5,659 nucleotides of DNA, from positions 1 to 5,659 of the forward strand of contig SKJD01000164.1 in NCBI GenBank assembly GCA_007116095.1. Reading direction: 5' to 3'. Below, one piece after another: positions 1-3,985 of the stretch. Below the pieces are notes generated by a model, which worked only from the letters and a program-made list of their open reading frames with translations, made no database searches and had not been told where the DNA came from. A program made the translations under genes and the position numbers. Source of the DNA: Candidatus Hydrogenedentota bacterium (GTDB taxonomy: Bacteria > Hydrogenedentota > Hydrogenedentia > Hydrogenedentales > SCBR16-9). The first letter of the stretch is position 1, and every line of letters starts with the position of its first letter.

Positions 1-173
1 ACGAGTACAAACTGGGCTCGGTACTGAAGGATCCGTTACACAAGGTTTTGAACGATCCCGAACTGCCGCACACCGTACACAACGACAAAATCGAACACAA
101 AGCACACGGTTGCGACGGCTGCCCACCGCTGATGATTCGCTATTTCAAAGAGGCGGAAAAGAAGTACCACTAA
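1..173 (+). CDS. C-terminal end of an unrecognised protein (5' end outside window)
   Basis: An open frame enters from the left edge with its first full codon at base 3. It reads 56 residues to a TAA at 171-173. The fragment is rich in His and Lys and is hydrophilic. It contains a CxxC pair in the context HGCDGCPP (fragment residues 35-42) and ends in a charged stretch, FKEAEKKYH. A CxxC pair near a C-terminus can bind metal or form a disulfide, but two cysteines alone do not establish either. I do not recognise the family and assign no function. It converges on the Nif11-type gene, with 104 bases between the two stops. Support for coding comes from the uninterrupted frame, the plausible composition, and the lack of a competing frame. 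With so little visible, the call as a real gene end is fair but not certain. Confidence 0.7.
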   Translation, partial: EYKLGSVLKDPLHKVLNDPELPHTVHNDKIEHKAHGCDGCPPLMIRYFKEAEKKYH

Positions 174-203
174 TCGGGAATTCCACGAACATACCGATAC
201 CAG

Positions 204-242
204 GTCTTGGGTGAATTACACCACCTGTATCTTCCCCAAGAC
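204..242. terminator. inverted repeat in a convergent gap, possible bidirectional terminator
   Basis: GTCTTGGG at 204-211 is perfectly repeated in reverse complement as CCCAAGAC at 235-242. Inside it lies GGTG (210-213) facing CACC (219-222). An alternative pairing joins CAGGT (201-205) to ACCTG (223-227), so two mutually exclusive folds are possible. The element lies between two convergent genes, where a shared terminator would be expected. Neither side has a run of T, so it is not a canonical intrinsic terminator. It is the only notable structure I see in the 174-277 gap. Confidence 0.35.
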
Positions 243-277
243 ACTCTTTCCCGGTCTCACGCATTGAAGACGCCGTT

Positions 278-550
278 TCAGGTGACGCCACCAGTAGGCA
301 GGCCCCATTTTTTTAGTTCGAGCCCTAGCGACCTGGCCGTATCTTCTATCGCTTCCTCCGACAACGCCCCCTCCGACATCGCCACCACGGCATCCCGATA
401 TTCCGCTTTGCTGAAGTCAAAGCCGTGCTGCCGAGCAATCGCCACCAATTCATCCAGCGTATTCTCTCCCCGCAAACGACTGATGGCTGCTTGTACGTCA
501 GGGTTAGCCTCCGTATACGCCAAAAATTTCAGCGCATTTTCTTTTGACAT
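278..550 (-). CDS. Nif11-type leader-like peptide
   Basis: This 90-residue protein begins MSKENALKFLAYTEANPD. It matches the Nif11 pattern: a start of the type 'S-x-E-x-a-x-x-F-L', then 'x-x-P-x-x-Q-x-x-I', then 'eLvaiA-x-x-x-GFdF' at about residues 34-46. Nif11 domains are known both as leaders of ribosomally made, modified peptides (RiPPs) and as stand-alone small proteins of unknown role. After the domain, residues 47-90 continue as an acidic, helical-looking segment that ends WGLPTGGVT. There is no cysteine anywhere. A double glycine does occur, but only two residues follow it, so no ordinary core peptide is present. The start is supported by AAGGAG 11 bases upstream. No modifying enzyme, protease or transporter dedicated to RiPPs is next to it; the nearby TolC-like gene is not specific. 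It is transcribed divergently from the propeller-protein gene. The family call is good; calling it a true RiPP precursor would be speculation. Confidence 0.82.
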   Translation of the reverse strand: MSKENALKFLAYTEANPDVQAAISRLRGENTLDELVAIARQHGFDFSKAEYRDAVVAMSEGALSEEAIEDTARSLGLELKKWGLPTGGVT

Positions 551-561
551 ACGACCATGTG

Positions 562-567
562 CTCCTT
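562..567 (-). promoter_or_regulatory. ribosome binding site of the Nif11-type gene
   Basis: The minus strand reads AAGGAG here, with 11 bases to the ATG at 550-548. The spacing is slightly long. A nearer ATG at about 559-557 is out of frame and stops within ten codons, so the start at 550 is preferred. Confidence 0.5.
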
Positions 568-633
568 GACCATGTTGTATACTGCATTTCTGACTTCATT
601 CCCGATCCAGCATATCAACATCGCCCAAACTCC

Positions 634-694
634 GTCCAATCAACTTACTTGTTAGAATGCCGATATAGTATCATTTACAGGCATTTTATTGGAC
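634..694 (+). repeat. nested inverted repeats in the divergent region (possible leader structure or operator)
   Basis: GTCCAAT (634-640) is the reverse complement of ATTGGAC (688-694). Inside this pair, AATGCC (656-661) is the reverse complement of GGCATT (680-685). With one G-U pair the inner stem can grow to nine pairs (653-661 with 680-688). The inner loop carries TATAGT (664-669), one mismatch from a sigma-70 type -10 box, without a good -35 box. The whole structure ends 17 bases before the ribosome binding site of the propeller-protein gene. Repeats of six and seven bases can arise by chance in 179 bases, so the functional reading is weak. I see nothing else convincing in 551-729. Confidence 0.25.
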
Positions 695-711
695 AGCAGC
701 AACAAGACATT

Positions 712-719
712 AAAGGAGG
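712..719 (+). promoter_or_regulatory. ribosome binding site of the propeller-protein gene
   Basis: AAAGGAGG lies ten bases before the ATG at 730. It sets the start inside a longer open frame that runs back to 544. The upstream ATG at 544 has no such site and falls inside the opposite-strand Nif11-type gene. Confidence 0.8.
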
Positions 720-729
720 CAATACCGTC

Positions 730-2292
730 ATGCAGCAATTTACGTGGATGATGCTGTTTTTCTCTATGACCGCTGGGTCCATGCCTGGGATGGCGCAACC
801 ACCGTTGACGCCGATGGAAGGGGACAGCGTATTAACTGTAGAACCCGGCGCCAAGGTCTGGCATGATCGGGATTACACCCTGAATACCTGGCCTGAAGCG
901 CTTCGGGAGCATCGCGTCTTTCTGCAATCTTCTATCCAGACAGGAGCTCGGTTCGAAACCTTCACCCCCGGTTATGTCGTCGTCTTGACCCCATTGAACG
1001 AACAATACAATCAGTCGGCCGATCTCCGTGCGTCAGGTTTTGAGTATGTGGCGCTGGAGCCATTTCATCCCTATCGCATTCATGGGGAGCAGACAGGCCA
1101 GCCCTGTATAGCGTTGCAGAAACCGGTACAAACCGGCGAGACTATTGCATTTGGACGCTACGGTATTGCGCTTTGGAGTAGTCACGAATTGCCGGTGAGG
1201 CAGGATGCGCCGCAGATGGCGCCCACGATTACCATACCGACCATAGACATTTCGGAGGAGGCAGATCGCCATGTCATCGTTGCCGCCGGCACGGAGGACA
1301 TATACCAGGGTCATGTCGATACGGTGTTGATGCCGGACGGAACAACCATGTTTGCGACCTGGGCCATCAACCACGCAGGTCACCTGGGCCCGTTGGCGCG
1401 CAGTGATGATGGGGGGTTGTCGTGGACGATGATAGAAACCCCCGCCAACTGGTGGGAGGTGCGCGTCACCACCCCGACTATGCACCGACTGGTCGATCCG
1501 GACGGCGTCGAACGCCTATTTGTCTTTGGCGGACAAAATTTTCCGGGTAGATTGCGCCAGGCTTACTCCGAAGATGGCGGGAAAACCTGGACGCCGATGC
1601 GCGATACCGGTTTGGCGGCAGAATGCCCACCCAAATCAATTCTGCCCTTTGATAATGGCAATCGCCTGGTGATGTGGTGTGATCGCCGGGACCCGGCATC
1701 CAGTGCGAATGAGAATGTGGAACCGGTGGTTTTTATGAGTGAATCCTATGATGGCGGCCTGAGTTGGACCCCGGAAAAGGTGGCTGTGCAAGTGCCGACC
1801 CGTTGGGCGCAGCCGGCGGTTATTCGCTCACAAGACGAGCAACGCGCCGTCATGCTGATGCGTTATAATGGTCAGGGACGATCGCCCTTGGCAGTGAGCG
1901 AAGACGGTGGTGAAACGTGGTCTGAAGCGCGTTCAGCATCCTGGAACTACACTGGACACCGCCCCAATATGGTCTATGCGCCGGACGGGCGTATTGTCGC
2001 GGTCTTCCGTGATACTGCCCAAGGCTCGCCTACCCACGGCCACTTTGTCGCCTGGGTAGGCGCCTTCGATGATCTTTTCCATGGCAGGGAAGGGCAATAC
2101 CGTATCAAGCTCATGCACAGCCATGCCGGTAGTGATAATGCCTACTCCGGATTGGAAGTCCTGCCTGATGGCGCAATTGTGGCGACAAACTACATCAAAT
2201 ACCAACCCGGTCCCGAAAAACATTCTATCGTCAGCACGCGTTTTACGCTGGAAGAAATAGATGCGATGTGGCTTAAAATGCTCAATGAATAA
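730..2292 (+). CDS. exported BNR/Asp-box beta-propeller protein, sialidase-like
   Basis: This 520-residue protein begins with a hydrophobic export signal (about residues 1-22, cleavage likely after GMA) whose n-region lacks a positive charge. Residues about 30-170 form a separate, probably beta-rich domain that I cannot name. From about 180 to the end lies a sialidase-type propeller with four perfect S-x-D-x-G-x-x-W Asp boxes, at 225-232, 280-287, 339-346 and 390-397. Further family-like segments are GHRPN (Arg411), DNAYSGLEVLPDG (469-481, with Tyr472) and STRF (Arg504). Sialidases bind the substrate carboxylate with three arginines and use a Tyr/Glu pair. Arg411 and Arg504 could belong to such a triad, and Arg245 or Arg319/320 are candidates for the third. 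No classical F/Y-R-I-P motif precedes the first box. Many Asp-box proteins of this shape are not sialidases, so the substrate is open. The start is fixed by the AAAGGAGG site and the signal peptide. The gene converges on the TolC-type gene. Confidence 0.9.
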   Translation: MQQFTWMMLFFSMTAGSMPGMAQPPLTPMEGDSVLTVEPGAKVWHDRDYTLNTWPEALREHRVFLQSSIQTGARFETFTPGYVVVLTPLNEQYNQSADLRASGFEYVALEPFHPYRIHGEQTGQPCIALQKPVQTGETIAFGRYGIALWSSHELPVRQDAPQMAPTITIPTIDISEEADRHVIVAAGTEDIYQGHVDTVLMPDGTTMFATWAINHAGHLGPLARSDDGGLSWTMIETPANWWEVRVTTPTMHRLVDPDGVERLFVFGGQNFPGRLRQAYSEDGGKTWTPMRDTGLAAECPPKSILPFDNGNRLVMWCDRRDPASSANENVEPVVFMSESYDGGLSWTPEKVAVQVPTRWAQPAVIRSQDEQRAVMLMRYNGQGRSPLAVSEDGGETWSEARSASWNYTGHRPNMVYAPDGRIVAVFRDTAQGSPTHGHFVAWVGAFDDLFHGREGQYRIKLMHSHAGSDNAYSGLEVLPDGAIVATNYIKYQPGPEKHSIVSTRFTLEEIDAMWLKMLNE

Positions 2293-2322
2293 CCAAAACT
2301 ATAGTGTAGCCAGAATTAGCAA
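2293..2322. other. 30-base convergent gap without a clear terminator
   Basis: Only 30 AT-rich bases separate the stops of the propeller-protein and TolC-type genes. A small hairpin, ATTAG-CAA-CTAAT (2315-2327), overlaps the TolC-type stop codon. It is too short and AT-rich to be a good intrinsic terminator. Transcripts from the two genes may overlap at their 3' ends. Confidence 0.4.
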
Positions 2323-3741
2323 CTAATCGGCTTCCAAAGCCAACTGCCGCGCCAGGCTGTCCCGGGCGGCGGCGCGGATCAGGGCATTATGGGCTTCGGC
2401 ATATTCACGCAAAGCCCCCACGTGGGCGCTTTTAGCCTGGCTGTGCGCCAGGGCCGCGTCGAGTATTTCGGTCTGCACGCTGACGCCTTCTTCGTAGCGG
2501 ATATGGGCGAGGCGCAGGCCTTCCGCCGCCAAGGCGACTCGTCGCTCCTCCTGGGCAATGCGGTCCAGGCTCTCCTGACAACGCAGGTAGGCCTGACGCA
2601 CGTCCATCTCAACCAACTCCCGGGCGTCCCGCTGCTCATGGCCCAAGGCGCGCCTCTGCGATTCCGCTTCAAGCGTTTCCTGCTTGCGGCGCCCACCGGC
2701 ATAAAGCGACCACTCCCCGCCAATCTGGAAAGACCACCCCTCGGGCATTACCCGCCCAGCGCCCTCAATCTTCTGGTACTGAGCCCGCGCCATGGCCCGA
2801 GGTCGATATTCGGCGCGCACCTGTCGTAACGCGGCATCCGCAGCTTCTTCCGCCGCCTCCAGGGCATCCAGCTCGGGGCGATAAGCGCGAGCCTGCTCCA
2901 GATAATACGCAAGCGGCGTCTCGAAGGGCTCCCGGGCCAGGTCGTCCAGCAATTCCAGCGCCGTGTCCTGGGGCAGCCCCATCAGGCGACAGAGCTGTAT
3001 CCGCGCCAGGGACGCCGCCGTGCGGGCGCTGCTCAGATCGGTCTGCCGGGCGCCCACTTCCGTTTCGGCCCGCAACACTTCGAAGGAGGTCACCACCCCC
3101 GCATCCAGCAATTCCCGGCTGTCTTCCAGATGCCGCTGGAAAGTCGCCACGCTTTCTTCCGCCACCGTCACCAATGCCTCGGTATGTTGTAATTGGACAT
3201 AGGCATCGCGTACCTCCTGCTCCAGGCGCGCCAAGGTCTCTTCTCGCCGGTGGCGCTCCACCTCGGTCATGGCCTCGGCGGCCTCGATACCGGCCTGAAT
3301 CCCGCCGCCGGCGTACAGCACCTGCTCCACGCGGAGCTGCGCGGTGAAGGTTTCGCGATCCGGAAGGATATCACTGACCGGGAACAGGCGATTTACGAGG
3401 GCGCCGTCGGGAAAGGGAGAACGCATCTGGTCGACGTAGGAATAGAGCAGGGAGGAACTGAGCTGGGGCATGCGCAGGGACCGGGCCTGTCCCACGCTTG
3501 CTTCCCGCCCCCGCACCCGCTCCGCCGCAGCGCCAACTTGCCCTGAATGGAGAAAGGCGCTGCGGACGGCCTCTTCCATACCGACAGCAACAGGCGCCTC
3601 GTGCGTATGCTCTGCTGGCGTTTCGGCATGGACACCAAACACACCTGGCCTCAGGATGCAAAGCAGCAGCAACAAAGCCGGAAGGGTGAGCTTGATAAAA
3701 ACCAGGAACATATCTTGAAAGGGGCGCAGGCGCTTTTTCAA
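2323..3741 (-). CDS. TolC-family outer-membrane efflux channel protein
   Basis: With the start chosen here the protein has 472 residues, close to the usual TolC size. TolC-family trimers form a beta-barrel in the outer membrane with a long alpha-helical tunnel through the periplasm, serving efflux pumps and type I secretion. The signal peptide has a basic start (KKRLR), a long hydrophobic core and a VHA cleavage site near residue 39. The body shows the family's internal twofold repeat. Each half has a strand-turn 'LYAGG' (about 143-147 and 346-350) followed by long Ala/Glu/Arg-rich helices. Each also has an equatorial motif, 'AGVVTSFEVLRAE' (Gly215) and 'EGVSVQTEILDA' (Gly419). The segment YRPELDALEA opens the second half, as in other members. 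The alternative ATG at 3807 would place 32 residues before the hydrophobic core, lacks a ribosome site, and lies just upstream of the expected transcription start. The TTG at 3741 has GAGGA ten bases before it. No membrane-fusion or RND/ABC partner is adjacent, so its cargo is unknown. Confidence 0.92.
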   Translation of the reverse strand: MKKRLRPFQDMFLVFIKLTLPALLLLLCILRPGVFGVHAETPAEHTHEAPVAVGMEEAVRSAFLHSGQVGAAAERVRGREASVGQARSLRMPQLSSSLLYSYVDQMRSPFPDGALVNRLFPVSDILPDRETFTAQLRVEQVLYAGGGIQAGIEAAEAMTEVERHRREETLARLEQEVRDAYVQLQHTEALVTVAEESVATFQRHLEDSRELLDAGVVTSFEVLRAETEVGARQTDLSSARTAASLARIQLCRLMGLPQDTALELLDDLAREPFETPLAYYLEQARAYRPELDALEAAEEAADAALRQVRAEYRPRAMARAQYQKIEGAGRVMPEGWSFQIGGEWSLYAGGRRKQETLEAESQRRALGHEQRDARELVEMDVRQAYLRCQESLDRIAQEERRVALAAEGLRLAHIRYEEGVSVQTEILDAALAHSQAKSAHVGALREYAEAHNALIRAAARDSLARQLALEAD

Positions 3742-3751
3742 AGCAGGCGTT

Positions 3752-3757
3752 TCCTCA
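3752..3757 (-). promoter_or_regulatory. ribosome binding site favouring a TTG start for the TolC-type gene
   Basis: The minus strand reads TGAGGA, ten bases before the TTG at 3741-3739. This site, together with the basic signal-peptide start that follows, is why the TTG is preferred over the in-frame ATG at 3807, which has no purine-rich site. Confidence 0.5.
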
Positions 3758-3807
3758 TTTTGGAGTCTATTACAGGTTTGGGCTAGCGGTCTTATCGGTA
3801 TCCGCAT

Positions 3808-3836
3808 ATGCTACGTGTTGTGTTTGTCTTTTTCAA
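3808..3836 (-). promoter_or_regulatory. candidate promoter of the TolC-type gene
   Basis: On the minus strand TTGAAA (3836-3831; five of six to the -35 consensus) is followed after exactly 17 bases by TAGCAT (3813-3808; four of six to the -10 consensus). The expected transcription start, near 3801, lies past the ATG at 3807. That favours the TTG start at 3741 with a leader of about 60 bases. The call assumes a sigma-70 type consensus in this organism. Confidence 0.4.
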
Positions 3837-3852
3837 GCAGTCCCGCTAGAAT
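3824..3852 (+). promoter_or_regulatory. candidate promoter of the GH172 gene
   Basis: TTGTCT (3824-3829; four of six) is followed after 17 bases by TAGAAT (3847-3852; five of six). Transcription would begin near 3859, inside the palindrome at 3857-3866, giving a leader of roughly 125 bases. It overlaps the opposite-facing candidate promoter of the TolC-type gene across 3824-3836, so the two could compete for RNA polymerase. Confidence 0.4.
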
Positions 3853-3856
3853 AAAC

Positions 3857-3866
3857 CCATGCATGG
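3857..3866. promoter_or_regulatory. perfect 10-base palindrome, operator-like
   Basis: CCATGCATGG is its own reverse complement. It starts four bases after the candidate -10 box of the GH172 gene, where a repressor would block initiation. A second self-complementary core, GCATGC, occurs at 3876-3881. No regulator gene is visible in the window to pair with it. Confidence 0.3.
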
Positions 3867-3916
3867 AGGCTACTTGCATGCCCAAAGTCATATCACGGCA
3901 TCGCAGGCATGGAGGC
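3861..3916 (+). repeat. 10-base direct repeat GCATGGAGGC, two copies
   Basis: GCATGGAGGC occurs at 3861-3870 and again at 3907-3916, 46 bases apart from start to start. The first copy overlaps the palindrome at the expected transcription start. The second overlaps the left arm of the hairpin at 3914-3940. Two identical 10-mers in so short a stretch are unlikely by chance, so paired protein-binding sites or a small duplication are possible. Confidence 0.4.
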
Positions 3917-3940
3917 GGTGCAGCCCAGGCGCACCACGCC
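3914..3940 (+). other. GC-rich hairpin in the GH172 leader
   Basis: GGC (3914-3916) pairs with GCC (3938-3940), GGTGC (3917-3921) with GCACC (3931-3935), and GC (3923-3924) with GC (3929-3930). The four-base loop is CCAG, with one bulged A on the left and two unpaired bases on the right. That gives ten mostly G-C pairs, 31 bases upstream of the ribosome site. No T tract follows, so it is more likely a leader element (stability or attenuation) than a terminator. Confidence 0.35.
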
Positions 3941-3971
3941 CGTCTATACGTTCATACGCTGTTCACAACGA

Positions 3972-3977
3972 GGGAGG
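3972..3977 (+). promoter_or_regulatory. ribosome binding site of the GH172 gene
   Basis: GGGAGG lies eight bases before the ATG at 3986. It decides the start, because the frame stays open upstream past in-frame ATGs at 3863 and 3878, neither of which has such a site. A nearby ATG at 3981 is in another frame. Confidence 0.8.
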
Positions 3978-3985
3978 TTCATGGG

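Noticed and set aside
207..569. 120-residue plus-strand frame opposite the Nif11-type gene
   Set aside because: It is low-complexity, Ser/Ala-rich and antisense to a recognisable domain, so it is treated as a shadow.
566..583. TTGACC (566-571) and TATACT (578-583) as a plus-strand promoter, or TATACA on the minus strand
   Set aside because: The plus-strand boxes are only six bases apart. The minus-strand box has no acceptable -35 at 16-18 bases, so no promoter is called.
544..729. Upstream in-frame extension of the propeller-protein gene to an ATG at 544
   Set aside because: It lies inside the opposite-strand Nif11-type gene, has no ribosome site, and would bury the signal peptide. AAAGGAGG before 730 fixes the start.
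1402..1920. Recurring GATGGCGG-like DNA within the propeller gene as a DNA repeat
   Set aside because: The similarity follows from the four Asp-box protein motifs and is not a separate nucleotide repeat.
2389..3718. Several plus-strand frames opposite the TolC-type gene
   Set aside because: They overlap a full-length, family-typical gene, have arginine- and proline-rich compositions, and show no recognisable motifs.
3863..3985. In-frame upstream start of the GH172 gene at ATG 3863, adding 41 residues
   Set aside because: There is no ribosome site, the added segment is His/Arg-rich, and it precedes a complete signal peptide. GGGAGG at eight bases supports 3986.
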